Source of the DNA: Fimenecus sp045578245
GTDB taxonomy: Bacteria > Bacillota > Clostridia > Oscillospirales > Acutalibacteraceae
Reading direction: 5' to 3'
NCBI GenBank assembly: GCA_045578245.1
Contig: JAZNJX010000098.1
Coordinates: 7,979-71,978, forward strand
DNA: 64,000 nt
Shown here one piece after another: positions 43,271-52,764 of this stretch. The translations under genes were made by a program, and so were the position numbers. Below the pieces are notes generated by a model that was given only the letters and a program-made list of their open reading frames with translations, was not told the DNA's origin and ran no database searches. The first letter of the stretch is position 1; each line of letters opens with the position of its first letter.

Positions 43271-45793
43271 GTGTCAGAAAAAGACAGTGCTGGTATAGTT
43301 TCTCTTGACCTGGTTATCGAAGATACTGCGGAAAAGCAAATTGAAAAGATTGCAAAATCAGCGGTTAAACCTGCACAAAAGCATTTTTCTAATGTAGGTA
43401 AGACTATTGAAAATGCTATAACAAAACAAACCTCAAAAATACATAAATCTATTGAGAAAAATATCAATTCCGTCAAAGAACCAAAGAGTTTTAAGGTTGC
43501 AAACGATGCAATCGGTCTTATGGAACAGAAACTCGGTAATATAGGTTCACAGATGGGTAGCGTTAGCGAGAAAATCGCAAAGGTTGAGTCTCAATATGAA
43601 AAATTAGGTAAGGAAAAAGGCTTTGATGACGAAGATGTTATCAAACTTGAAAATGAACTTACTTCATTACAAGCAAAACTTATCTCTTTGCAATCGACTG
43701 CAAATTCAACAGAAGATAAATTAAATAAAGCACTTTCAGGACCAGCCCAAAAAGCACAGCAGGCATATCAAAAAGCCTATGATGATATCGTCAATCGTGC
43801 TGCAAATGCTTCAAAGCAGGCCGAACAATGGGCATTAAAGGCAGAACGTGCTCATAGTAAATCAGCATCACGTGCAGCAAAGCACGCTGTGGCTGCTTAT
43901 AACAAGCAAGCGAAGGCAGCGAGAACCTATGCAAACAAATATGCCGATGCACAATCCGATGCAAACGACAAATCCATAAAGGCTGTTGAACGAGCCTATA
44001 AGAAAATGGAAAGCACAGCGAAGAAGTGTGCCAATGCATCTTCAAATGCTATGCACAAAATGGCGAAAGATTCGTCAAAGAGTACATCCGGCATGGGCAG
44101 GGCTTTCCATAAACTTGGTAAGACAATTAAAGGCTCTCTAAAAGCTGTTTTCGTTACAGCAGTGTTATATAAATTCTTTAAAGCATTTAAGGATAATATA
44201 ACTGGAGCCTTGGGCCAAAACAAGCAGTTCGCTAAGTCTCTTAATGAGATAAAAGCAAATCTGTCGGTAGCCTTTACACCAATCATTGAAGCAATAATGC
44301 CGATGATTACCCGTCTTGCGCAAGGCTTGGCCACAATCACAAAATATATTGCTACATTTATTGCTGCAATATTTGGAAAAACTTATAAGCAGGCTGTAAA
44401 TTCTACAAAGAAGATGCAGGCTCAGGCTGAAAAAGCCAAGGCAAGTACAAGCCGTGATTTCGATGAGTTACATAATGTTGATGAAGATAGTGGAAGTGGT
44501 TCCGATGGTTCATCAATAAATTATGATGCTCTTGATACAAGTCAGCTTGATACAGGTCCAATGAAAAAGTTTCAAGAGATTCTTGATAAGGTCAAGGATA
44601 CTATTGAAAAGGTATCTCCTGCTTTCAAAAATCTTTATGAAAAAGGTATTAAACCCATCATTGACTGGTTAGGCGGAAAAGTAAAAGATGCATTTGCATT
44701 TTTAGGCAAACAGCTTGAAAAAGTTGGGAACTGGTTTGTTGATAATAAAGACAGAATATCAAAATTTGGTGACTCTCTTGGTAAACTGTGGGGTTGGTTG
44801 GAACCTATTCTTGATGCAGCGTGGGAGACACTAAAAAATACTCTTGGTAATTTATTTGATGGCTTCCTTGTTGGATGTAGTACCGCATTAGATGTAGCAT
44901 CAGGTATTATTGACCTAATAGTTTCTCTTTTCACAGGTGACTGGGAAGGTGTTAAACAAGCAGGCGAAGACATTATCAATGGTTTGTGGGAAGGCATCAA
45001 AAAGAGTTGGGAAAACACAAAGAAATATCTTACCGACTTGTGGAACGGAATTATCGATACTGTTAAGGCTATTTTCGGTATTCATTCTCCATCAACCGTT
45101 TTCTCTGATATCGGTAAAAATATTATTGAGGGTCTTAAAAACGGTATTATCGCTATTTGGGAAACTCTTACATCAGTGGTTAAGGAAAAACTTGATAAAC
45201 TCAAGACAACCTTTACTGAAAAACTCACTAATGCCAAAGATTCCGCAATTAACAAGTTTGCTGAAATTAAAGACGGAATTAAGGAAAAATTATCAGGAAT
45301 ATGGACTGATTTCAAAGAGTTTATCAATAAACTTCTTGGTGGCATAGAAAATATGCTTAACAAGCCTATAACAGCAATCAACAAGTTAATTGATAAATTG
45401 AACTCTCTGAAGGTGAAAATGCCTGAAATACTTGGTGGTGGAGAGATAGGGTTCAATATTAGCAGATTCTCAAAAATTTCCATCCCACGTCTTGCAAAAG
45501 GTGGTATTGTTGATAAACCTACACTTTCTCTTATAGGTGAAGCTGGTAAGGAAGCAGTTGTTCCACTTCAAAATAATACAGAATGGATGGAAAAGCTTGT
45601 TACAATGCTTGCTAATGCCCTTGTGAGTGTTTTAGCACCAATGATGATGCGTAATCCTACACAGGAAGTACAAGATGATTTAGAGAAAGTTATAAACATC
45701 AATGTTGACGGTAGAACTGCATTCTCAATACTTTTAAATTTATTTAAAAAGTATGCAAGTGATGCCGATTTGAGATTAATTACAGGAGGTTAA
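43271..45793 (+). CDS. Tail tape measure protein
   Basis: 840 residues. An N-terminal half of helices and coiled coils, rich in Ala and Lys, is followed by hydrophobic segments (for example TKYIATFIAAIFG near 365 and ALDVASGIIDLIVSLF near 543) and repeated helical segments around 450-720. The C-terminal RLAKGGIVDKPTLSLIGEAGKEAVVPL is a hallmark of tape measures. At about 1.5 angstrom per residue the tail would be near 125 nm. The GTG start is preceded by a perfect AGGAGGTGAT. Confidence 0.92.
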   Translation: MSEKDSAGIVSLDLVIEDTAEKQIEKIAKSAVKPAQKHFSNVGKTIENAITKQTSKIHKSIEKNINSVKEPKSFKVANDAIGLMEQKLGNIGSQMGSVSEKIAKVESQYEKLGKEKGFDDEDVIKLENELTSLQAKLISLQSTANSTEDKLNKALSGPAQKAQQAYQKAYDDIVNRAANASKQAEQWALKAERAHSKSASRAAKHAVAAYNKQAKAARTYANKYADAQSDANDKSIKAVERAYKKMESTAKKCANASSNAMHKMAKDSSKSTSGMGRAFHKLGKTIKGSLKAVFVTAVLYKFFKAFKDNITGALGQNKQFAKSLNEIKANLSVAFTPIIEAIMPMITRLAQGLATITKYIATFIAAIFGKTYKQAVNSTKKMQAQAEKAKASTSRDFDELHNVDEDSGSGSDGSSINYDALDTSQLDTGPMKKFQEILDKVKDTIEKVSPAFKNLYEKGIKPIIDWLGGKVKDAFAFLGKQLEKVGNWFVDNKDRISKFGDSLGKLWGWLEPILDAAWETLKNTLGNLFDGFLVGCSTALDVASGIIDLIVSLFTGDWEGVKQAGEDIINGLWEGIKKSWENTKKYLTDLWNGIIDTVKAIFGIHSPSTVFSDIGKNIIEGLKNGIIAIWETLTSVVKEKLDKLKTTFTEKLTNAKDSAINKFAEIKDGIKEKLSGIWTDFKEFINKLLGGIENMLNKPITAINKLIDKLNSLKVKMPEILGGGEIGFNISRFSKISIPRLAKGGIVDKPTLSLIGEAGKEAVVPLQNNTEWMEKLVTMLANALVSVLAPMMMRNPTQEVQDDLEKVININVDGRTAFSILLNLFKKYASDADLRLITGG

Positions 45794-45794
45794 C

Positions 45795-46157
45795 GTGGAA
45801 ACATTACTTAAAACAATAAACGGATGGACTCCACCTTCTCTTGTAAAGTGTAATCCAATCCGTATAACTCAGGTTAAAAGTGAAACAGATTCCGTTGGTA
45901 ATCTGCAGATTAAAAAGATTTTATCAGTTAAGATGAAATTTGAATTAGAATGGCAATTTATATCAAAGAGTACAGCTCAGCGGATAATGAAAGAATTGTC
46001 AGACTTTAACGCTCTGGTGACTTATGAAGATATTGTAACAGGTGCAACAAAATCAGGAAGATTTTATCCCGGCGATTTTCAACCTGTTCCGTCTTTGACA
46101 TATAAAAACGGTGAAATGCTTTACAAGTCTTTTCCTCTTAACATAATCGAAAAATAA
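45795..46157 (+). CDS. Putative tail protein (distal tail position)
   Basis: 120 residues. A beta-rich small protein (LLKTINGWTPPSLVKCNPIRITQVKSE...) located directly after the tape measure, where distal tail or tail-completion proteins lie. It starts with GTG two bases after the tape measure stop and has GGAGG. The family assignment is weak. Confidence 0.6.
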   Translation: METLLKTINGWTPPSLVKCNPIRITQVKSETDSVGNLQIKKILSVKMKFELEWQFISKSTAQRIMKELSDFNALVTYEDIVTGATKSGRFYPGDFQPVPSLTYKNGEMLYKSFPLNIIEK

Positions 46158-46170
46158 AGTAGGAGTAGAA

Positions 46171-48207
46171 ATGTATAATACAACACAACTTTATAAAGAC
46201 CAGGTTAATAAGTTACCACAGAAATACATAATGAATCTAAATTGTATCATTGACGGTGGTTTGAGTATCATTTTTCTTGAAACAGAAAATAACGAACCTC
46301 TTACCACCGAGGATGATGAGATACTTGAATTTCCATCGGCTGCACCTGTTGAGATTCTTCCGAATGATATATTTGAAGCTGGTTATTCTGAAAATATGTT
46401 TATAAATGCTTTTTCAATAGGTACAGCTGTAAAACCAAGTATGTGGGTTCGTATCTTCAACAAAGATAGCAAGTTTAGAAATGAATTGTTATCAACAGCA
46501 GAGTATAAACCAACATTCGCTCTTTTGGATGATGAAGAGAATACAACAGATGTTGTCCCTGTGGGTGTGTTTTATGCAAATAAACTTATAGTTCAGGATA
46601 CGGATATTCGTATTGAATTAAGCGATAAGATGGCGTTTATGGAAAAACCGTTTAAACCTCAAGGTGCACCACGTTCCTTATATGAAATTGCTACTGGTAT
46701 TGCTCTTGATGTTTTTGCAACCGTTGTAACCACGCCGGACGAGTTATCTGTTCTCTCTTTAGTGGTAAACGATGATATTTTTAGCGGATATTCCAAAAAG
46801 CAGGTACTTGAATGTATTGCTCAGGTTTGTGGTAGCTTTGTGAGATTTAATCGTGAAGGCAATCTTGAATTCAAATGGTTTATTGAAACAGATGTTAAAC
46901 TGAATGGAGATACTGCAAAAGTTCCTCTTGAACTTAACGGTAATACTTTCTATCTTAATGATAATTCTCTTCGAGTAACAGGAGTAAAAATAGTTTTTGA
47001 AGATACTGAATTGTGTTCAGTAGGTACCGATGATTATCTGTTGACTATCAGTGAGAATCCTATTACAGAAACACATTCAGCGGAAATCGCAGAGTTTATA
47101 CTCAACAGACTTTCAACCACAAAATACATTCCTTGCCGTTATGACCGAATTGGTGGTGACCCATCGTTACAAGTAGGAGATATTCTTACTGTAGTTGACA
47201 ATAAGGAAAAATACATTCCTGAAATGTATGACAGTTATGACAAATATCCACTTTATATCACAAGCTTTAACTGGCATTACAATTGTGGTGGCTTCTCTGA
47301 TACATACATTGCCTCAGGAAACACGGATGATATGGATACCGATAGAGGAATGACCACTTCTAAAAAGACTGCACAATTAGCAAAGAAGATTAAAGAGACC
47401 AAAAAAGATGTTCTGGATGAGTTAGATTCAAGAGAAAAATTCTTGTTGGCATTTAATCAAACCATTGCAGGTTCTATGGGATATTATATGACCGAATTAC
47501 CAGGAGAAGCAGGCGGAGTAGTGCGGTATATGCACGACAAACCTAATCTTGAGGAAAGCAAAGTTATATACACCCAGACTGTTGATGGTTTCGCTTGGAC
47601 CACAGATGGATGGAATGATGGTGAACCACTCTGGAAATATGGTTTTGATAAAAATGGTAATGCGATTTTAAATCAAATCTATGCTTATACACTTACTGCG
47701 GATGTAATCGTTTCAGGACTATTAAAATCTAAAAATGGTGCATCATGGATTAATTTAGATAATGGGACATTTCAGTTTGGAGAAAGTTCTACTTCACCAA
47801 AATTAGCATTAAATAAGGCAGGTCAACTTCTTATTGACGGTATTTTGAGAAATATTAATTATCCAACACTTTCAGCATCTGTTGGTGAGTCTGAAAATAA
47901 TACATTTGGTGCTTTTACAGTTACGGACAATACAAGTGGTTGGGGTGATATTTTTCAAGTTTACAGAGTTGCGAGTGGCAGCGAAAAGGGTGTAACAATA
48001 ACATCACCTTTTTTGATTAATGGTGCTAAGACAAATAGAAAAGGAATAACCATTTTGCCTGATGGCATTACAATGTTTAATAATGGTGGAGGTTCAGTAA
48101 GAATTGACGATACCGAAGGAACGATAATTGATGGATATGCCGTTATTAAAAGATTTGAAAATATTGAAGAGAGAATTGAAGAACTTAGTAACCTTATTAA
48201 TGGATGA
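46171..48207 (+). CDS. Tail tip/baseplate protein
   Basis: 678 residues. The N-terminal 380 residues resemble baseplate hub proteins (AEFILNRLSTTKYIPCRYDRIGGDPSLQVGDILTVVD region). The second half, including TLTADVIVSGLLKSKNGASWINLDNGTFQFG, is the typical C-terminal part of prophage tail-endopeptidase/tail-spike proteins, and the last 20 residues form a coiled coil. It probably forms the tail tip and the base for the receptor-binding proteins. No catalytic motif is obvious. Confidence 0.75.
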   Translation: MYNTTQLYKDQVNKLPQKYIMNLNCIIDGGLSIIFLETENNEPLTTEDDEILEFPSAAPVEILPNDIFEAGYSENMFINAFSIGTAVKPSMWVRIFNKDSKFRNELLSTAEYKPTFALLDDEENTTDVVPVGVFYANKLIVQDTDIRIELSDKMAFMEKPFKPQGAPRSLYEIATGIALDVFATVVTTPDELSVLSLVVNDDIFSGYSKKQVLECIAQVCGSFVRFNREGNLEFKWFIETDVKLNGDTAKVPLELNGNTFYLNDNSLRVTGVKIVFEDTELCSVGTDDYLLTISENPITETHSAEIAEFILNRLSTTKYIPCRYDRIGGDPSLQVGDILTVVDNKEKYIPEMYDSYDKYPLYITSFNWHYNCGGFSDTYIASGNTDDMDTDRGMTTSKKTAQLAKKIKETKKDVLDELDSREKFLLAFNQTIAGSMGYYMTELPGEAGGVVRYMHDKPNLEESKVIYTQTVDGFAWTTDGWNDGEPLWKYGFDKNGNAILNQIYAYTLTADVIVSGLLKSKNGASWINLDNGTFQFGESSTSPKLALNKAGQLLIDGILRNINYPTLSASVGESENNTFGAFTVTDNTSGWGDIFQVYRVASGSEKGVTITSPFLINGAKTNRKGITILPDGITMFNNGGGSVRIDDTEGTIIDGYAVIKRFENIEERIEELSNLING

Positions 48208-48240
48208 GGTTATAGCTCACGGTATAAAAGGAGATAAAAA

Positions 48241-50253
48241 ATGAAAATTAGCAATTTACCACTGGCCACAGAATTAAACGATGAAGATGTGCTTCCCGTC
48301 GTTCAAGAAGGTAAAACAAAAAAGGTACCAGTAAAGAAATTTTTTAAAAAACAACCCACAGATGTAATTGTTGCTGAAGATGGTAAAGTACATTTAATGG
48401 TGAATGGTGAACCTATTGGTGATGGTATTCCTTTACCAAATTACGAAGAAGAATTATTTAATTTTCGTAACCAAGTAGGACAAATATCGGAAGTTGCAGA
48501 AACTTTACCGGATGAAACTAACCTCTGGAGCCTTGGTGATGTTGAGGTTACTGGATATACACAAATACCTGTTGAGTTACCAGCAGGAAGTTATAAACTA
48601 ACTGCTACGGTCTCATCTACTGATACAGACAAGACTTATTCTTGTGTACGACTATATAGCGACACAACGTTAATTGAAACTCTTACATTTTATCGTAATG
48701 TTGAGACTGTAAAAACAATAGAACCTTCAGAGCCGATAACAAGAATTGTTTTTTATGCTTCAAGTGGTGTGGCTGACAGCACAGGAGATAATGCGACATA
48801 TTCAAATATAATTGTTATAGACAGCAATGCTACTATTCCTGTATTGACTGCAAAAGATGATGTTGCTCGTGGTGATGTTTCTAAAATCAGTTACGATATG
48901 AAGTATTTGCAAAATCCCAACCTTTACAATCCAATTGATAACTGGATTGTTGGCAAATATAATTATACTACTGGCAATGCAGATTTAAGTGAAACAAATC
49001 ACGTTCGTAATATAATTCCAATTGAGTTGAGTTCTGATAAAGAATATAACATACGAACGAAATCAAGAGCAGGCAATTTGTATGTGTTTACTTATGATGC
49101 AGATATGAATTATCTTGGATATAAAAGCGTATCAGCAAGCGAGACAATACCTTTATATCATATTACAGATGTGAGTTATGTTAATTTTGTTGTAGCCGAT
49201 TGGGCAAGTAGATATCCAAACGAACCACCTCAGGTGATGATATGGGAATGTGAAGATGCAACTGATTATGGTGTGTGGTTGGAATATGGCGACAAAGGAA
49301 AGTATGTAAAAGAAAAACAAACTTTCACAAATGAACAGATTGCAGATATACAAAACAAAATGAACATACAAAAGTTTAACAGAGCACGTTTTGATGATAG
49401 ATTTAATTTTATTGCATACTCGGTAATTAACAATGATAAAGGACCTATCAACACAGCGGAGCATTTTGAGTATTGTGGTTCGTTGGATTGTTTTACAGCA
49501 TTGAAAGGTGATGTTCAGCCTACAAGTGACGGTGGTGTAATTATGTGCCACGATAAGGGATTTACACTTGACGAAAACGGAAGAATAACCACTTTTAACG
49601 CAGATGATTGTGTGCTTATTCACGATATGACAACAGAGCAATGTCAGGCTTTGGAACATAGAACACCATATAATGGTGAATATTGCAAAGTCATTACTTT
49701 TGAAAAGTATATTCAAAGATGTAAAAGAACAGGAAAAATTGCTTTCATTACAGTTCGTGACCAATACATCCCTGAAGTAATAGCACACATTATGCCTATC
49801 TTGGAAAAATATCGTATGATTGACAGAAGTATTATAAACAGTTTTACACTTTCAACATTACAAGCATTCAGAGAAGCAAACGAAAGTATTATGTTATCTA
49901 ATGTGTTAGATTTTGGAAAAGTTCTGACAAAAGCACATATAAATAACGCAGTGTCACTTGGCAACTGTTTGATTAACTGTTTCCATTTTCCATCTGATAG
50001 TGGTTGGGATTTGTTAGACCAATCGAAAGAAGCAATCGATTATGCTATTGAGAATGACATCAGAATTTATGAGGGACAAACAGGCTCTGTTGCTGATGTT
50101 GATTTACTTATGGAATATGGTGTTATGGGTACACAAATGATTGCAAAGCTCGATACAGGAAGCACTTCTAATGATGAAACCTTAAATCAAATTGAAGCAC
50201 AACTTGACGAAATCATAGAAACACAAAATTCATATATAGGGGGCAACGAGTAA
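48241..50253 (+). CDS. Tail fibre/receptor-binding protein with glycerophosphodiesterase-like domain
   Basis: 670 residues. The N-terminal 60 residues (KISNLPLATELNDEDVLPVVQEGKTKKVPV) form a virion attachment segment common in phage fibres. A beta-rich middle (about 85-385) resembles a carbohydrate-binding part. Residues about 390-645 resemble a GDPD TIM barrel: KGDVQPTSDGGVIMCHDKG and later ITFEKYIQRCKRTGKIAFITVRD. The first catalytic His of the usual HRG motif is not seen, so the barrel may bind rather than cleave. Teichoic-acid-like polymers are possible targets. Only one base overlaps the next gene. Confidence 0.75.
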   Translation: MKISNLPLATELNDEDVLPVVQEGKTKKVPVKKFFKKQPTDVIVAEDGKVHLMVNGEPIGDGIPLPNYEEELFNFRNQVGQISEVAETLPDETNLWSLGDVEVTGYTQIPVELPAGSYKLTATVSSTDTDKTYSCVRLYSDTTLIETLTFYRNVETVKTIEPSEPITRIVFYASSGVADSTGDNATYSNIIVIDSNATIPVLTAKDDVARGDVSKISYDMKYLQNPNLYNPIDNWIVGKYNYTTGNADLSETNHVRNIIPIELSSDKEYNIRTKSRAGNLYVFTYDADMNYLGYKSVSASETIPLYHITDVSYVNFVVADWASRYPNEPPQVMIWECEDATDYGVWLEYGDKGKYVKEKQTFTNEQIADIQNKMNIQKFNRARFDDRFNFIAYSVINNDKGPINTAEHFEYCGSLDCFTALKGDVQPTSDGGVIMCHDKGFTLDENGRITTFNADDCVLIHDMTTEQCQALEHRTPYNGEYCKVITFEKYIQRCKRTGKIAFITVRDQYIPEVIAHIMPILEKYRMIDRSIINSFTLSTLQAFREANESIMLSNVLDFGKVLTKAHINNAVSLGNCLINCFHFPSDSGWDLLDQSKEAIDYAIENDIRIYEGQTGSVADVDLLMEYGVMGTQMIAKLDTGSTSNDETLNQIEAQLDEIIETQNSYIGGNE

Positions 50254-50978
50254 TGGGAATTGCTGAAATAAACAACAAGACTTCATTGATAAAATCAAAT
50301 GTTCCCAAAGTATATGAAGCAGGTCAAATCACAGGTGGTGGCGGTGGTGTTGACTATGACGAAGCATATAACGATGGGTATCAAGCAGGTTACATAGACG
50401 GACAAGAAAGTGTGCCTAATATACTAGAACATGCTACGAAGCTTAACGATATGTATAATAAAGCCGTTTTCCCTTCAGATTTTGAGTTGAATTTGAACAT
50501 TCCTTTAGTCGATTCTATTCGTTATGCATTCATCAAAACAAACATCAAAAAAGTAATACTTAAGGGAAACAATAATGGATATGCAATTGATGCTTATAGT
50601 GCGTTTCAAGAGTCGAGTGTTAAGACCATTGATTTAACTGAATATAATGCAAAAATAGACAAAGGAACCATGATGTTTTTTTCTGCAACATCTTTACAAG
50701 AAATTTTAGGTGAATTGGATTTTACAGAGTGCACTAGTACAGCTTCTATGTTTAATTACTGTAACGAACTCGTAACAATTAAAGTTAAAGCAAATTCTAT
50801 TAAACTTTCAATCAGTTTTGCACAGTCTTCAAAGTTATCAGCAACCTCAATACAATCAATTATTGACGGGCTTGCAACGGTTGAAACTGCACAGACTGTT
50901 ACATTCCACAGTTCTATTGTTTTAACAGACGAGCAAAAAGCAACAATATCAAGCAAAGGTTGGACTTTGGCACAGTAA
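50253..50978 (+). CDS. Tail-associated protein with leucine-rich-like repeats
   Basis: 241 residues. Begins with a Gly-rich linker (GQITGGGGGVDYDEAYNDGYQAGYIDGQ), followed by imperfect BspA-like repeats (TSLQEILGELDFTECTSTASMFNYC) and the end SKGWTLA that is frequent in Firmicutes phage tail accessory proteins. Probably part of the adsorption apparatus, since it follows the fibre gene. Confidence 0.65.
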   Translation: MGIAEINNKTSLIKSNVPKVYEAGQITGGGGGVDYDEAYNDGYQAGYIDGQESVPNILEHATKLNDMYNKAVFPSDFELNLNIPLVDSIRYAFIKTNIKKVILKGNNNGYAIDAYSAFQESSVKTIDLTEYNAKIDKGTMMFFSATSLQEILGELDFTECTSTASMFNYCNELVTIKVKANSIKLSISFAQSSKLSATSIQSIIDGLATVETAQTVTFHSSIVLTDEQKATISSKGWTLAQ

Positions 50979-50992
50979 AAGAGGTGTTATAA

Positions 50993-51157
50993 ATGACAGT
51001 TGAAAATCAAACAGTTTTAAAAGCAGATGAGGGTAAAATGCTTACCAATGGTGAAACATTTGCAACGGTAGTTTATCTTGGTAAAAACGATAGTGCCGAT
51101 AATTGGCACGAAATCACCGAAGAAGAATACGAAGAAACAACAAAAGCATCACCTTAA
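50993..51157 (+). CDS. Small phage protein, 54 residues
   Basis: ATG 50993 follows AGAGGTG. Acidic protein: MTVENQTVLKADEGKMLTNG... ending EEYEETTKASP. It resembles small proteins seen between tail fibre and lysis genes (XkdX-like position). Function unknown. Confidence 0.65.
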   Translation: MTVENQTVLKADEGKMLTNGETFATVVYLGKNDSADNWHEITEEEYEETTKASP

Positions 51158-51173
51158 TTGGTGGTGCTTTTGT
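51145..51173 (+). terminator. Terminator overlapping the end of the small tail gene
   Basis: Arms AGCATCACC and GGTGGTGCT (one wobble pair) followed by TTTTGTT. It separates structural from lysis genes. Confidence 0.7.
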
Positions 51174-51204
51174 TGTTAGCTTTTAAAGAGTGGAGGTGAA
51201 CCCT

Positions 51205-51504
51205 GTGATAGATAAAATAATTCTCATAGCATCTCTTTTAACTGCTTTGGGTGTAATTGTTGCTACTGCAATTAAAGTATATAAATTTGTCCGAAAATGC
51301 GAAAAGTGGATTGAGAAAAAAGACAAGCACGATATAGAACAGTACAAAGATATTCTGCGAATAAAAATAATGATGCCTGAAATGCCACTTTCGGAAAGAA
51401 TTGCAGCAGGCGATATATATGTCAATACTCTACACGAAAATGGTGGAGTCAAGAAAAAGTATGAAGAATTGCTAAACCGATTTAGCGAAGAACATAAGGA
51501 GTGA
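51205..51504 (+). CDS. Small membrane protein of the lysis module
   Basis: 99 residues. An N-terminal membrane helix (IILIASLLTALGVIVATAI) is followed by a basic amphipathic region and a helical cytoplasmic tail ending NRFSEEHKE. Size and place before the endolysin suggest a holin or holin partner. GTG 51205 is chosen because GGAGGTG precedes it; the frame is open from 51190. The stop is six bases before the endolysin start. Confidence 0.65.
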   Translation: MIDKIILIASLLTALGVIVATAIKVYKFVRKCEKWIEKKDKHDIEQYKDILRIKIMMPEMPLSERIAAGDIYVNTLHENGGVKKKYEELLNRFSEEHKE

Positions 51505-51509
51505 TAATT

Positions 51510-52337
51510 ATGAAAAATTATCTTACATACCCTTGTAAAGTGATGAATATCACACAGGGGTACACAGGAAACTATAGCCATGGACCACACAATACAGGTG
51601 CACCGAAGGATTATCCATGGGATGAAGCATGTGAGAACTCTGGAAGAAGCCCTATGTATTGTCCTTGTGATGAAATGATTGTTAAAAGGGTCTATATCAA
51701 AGGCACGAACACCATCTGGCTTGAAAGTACAACACCAGTGTATTTTGCTGATGGAACAAGCGATTATGTTACCTTAATGGTGATGCACCCTAATGACAGT
51801 GATGTTGCAAAACTTAAAGAGGGACAGAAGTTCAAGAGAGGAAAACTTATCTGTCACGAAGGCACTGATGGTAATGCAACAGGTAATCACTTCCATTTTG
51901 CTGTTGGTAAAGGCAAGATGAAAGGCAATGGCTGGGTTAAAAACTCAAAAGGTAAATGGGTATTATCTACCGTGAATGGCTCAAAGAAACCTGAAACAAT
52001 GTTCTACATTGACCCGAAATTCACAACAGTTAAGAACCAAAAGGGATTAAGGTTTAAAGAACTTCCAAAGGAAGATAACTTCTTCCCACCACACGGATAT
52101 TTCCGTAAAGGTGACAAAGGCGAAAATGTTGAGAAAATCAATCAGTTCTATCATGATGTTTTCCCTGTGTATGAGAAAACATTGAATCGTAATGCCGATG
52201 ATGTTTTAGGTGTTCTTTTTGGTGACAATAGCGTTGCCTGGACTAAAGAGTTTCAAATACGTACCGGATTAACGCCAGACGGCAATTTTGGACCAAAAAC
52301 ATATGCAAAAGCCCAAGAGTTTGGGTTTGAATTTTAA
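51510..52337 (+). CDS. Endolysin: M23 peptidase with C-terminal peptidoglycan-binding domain
   Basis: 275 residues. The LytM/M23 metallopeptidase domain (about 1-165) contains the zinc ligands in SHGPHNTGAPKDYPWD (H...D) and GNHFHF (HxH). The C-terminal 75 residues (FRKGDKGENVEKINQFYHDVF...FQIRTGLTPDGNFGPKT) form a PG-binding-1 domain. It cleaves peptide cross-bridges of the host wall at lysis. There is no signal peptide, so export needs the holin. ATG 51510 has AAGGAGTG upstream. Confidence 0.9.
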   Translation: MKNYLTYPCKVMNITQGYTGNYSHGPHNTGAPKDYPWDEACENSGRSPMYCPCDEMIVKRVYIKGTNTIWLESTTPVYFADGTSDYVTLMVMHPNDSDVAKLKEGQKFKRGKLICHEGTDGNATGNHFHFAVGKGKMKGNGWVKNSKGKWVLSTVNGSKKPETMFYIDPKFTTVKNQKGLRFKELPKEDNFFPPHGYFRKGDKGENVEKINQFYHDVFPVYEKTLNRNADDVLGVLFGDNSVAWTKEFQIRTGLTPDGNFGPKTYAKAQEFGFEF

Positions 52338-52353
52338 TTAAAGGAGAATTATT

Positions 52354-52683
52354 ATGGAAATCATTAAGAATTACATTATCATCCCTATTATTTTAGTGTG
52401 CCTCATTGTAGGTTACATCCTTAAAAACATTGTCTCCACAGACAAAATCAACAAGTTCATTCCACTTATTATGGCCGTTCTTGGTGTTCTTCTAAGCCTC
52501 TGGCTAAACGACTGGCAGTTCACTGTGAATGTGATGCTCGGTGGTCTTGTCTCTGGTCTTGCATCTTCAGGTACATACGATGGATATAAAGGACTTAAAG
52601 AATACTTTGGCAATATTAAAGGATTTAAAGATTTTTTTGTTGATATTGTTGATAAATACTTTTTCAACAAAAAAAACGAATGA
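52354..52683 (+). CDS. Phage holin (A118-like)
   Basis: 109 residues with three hydrophobic stretches: IIIPIILVCLIVGYILKNI, FIPLIMAVLGVLLSLWL and VMLGGLVSGLASSGTYDG; the last motif is typical of the A118/Hol118 holin group. It opens the membrane for the endolysin. It lies 16 bases after the endolysin with an AAGGAG site. Confidence 0.85.
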   Translation: MEIIKNYIIIPIILVCLIVGYILKNIVSTDKINKFIPLIMAVLGVLLSLWLNDWQFTVNVMLGGLVSGLASSGTYDGYKGLKEYFGNIKGFKDFFVDIVDKYFFNKKNE

Positions 52684-52764
52684 TTTTTTATTTAAAAAAC
52701 TGAATTGATACAATCAAATAAAGAAACACGTATTTTTTTATTACTTTATATAGGAGCTGTAAAT

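Larger units (their letters stand above)
20764..47083 (+). repeat. Dispersed heptamer TCAGCGG, all on one strand of the prophage
   Basis: By eye the heptamer starts at about 20764, 22352, 22598, 24605, 25063, 25159, 27767, 28289, 32270, 32497, 33037, 34334, 34702, 35489, 36113, 36684, 37225, 37944, 39629, 40989, 43358, 45977 and 47077. That is 23 copies; its complement CCGCTGA was not seen in the prophage. The core AGCGG occurs about 36 times in the prophage plus strand against about 4 CCGCT. The flanking chromosome (28.6 kb) has about 5 AGCGG and 2 TCAGCGG. Copies fall in plus-strand genes, minus-strand genes and gaps, and in all three reading frames. Confidence 0.8.

Noticed and set aside
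20764..47083. TCAGCGG enrichment as a simple codon-usage effect
   Set aside because: Copies occur in all three frames, in leftward genes and in gaps, and synonymous spellings of Ser-Ala (TCA-GCA, TCT-GCT) are used elsewhere, so codon choice alone does not explain it. A formal test is still needed.
49153..49788. Minus-strand 211-codon frame opposite the fibre gene
   Set aside because: Composition (many Cys, Ile, Phe, Asn) is that of an antisense shadow; no ribosome site, and the plus-strand frame is clearly coding.
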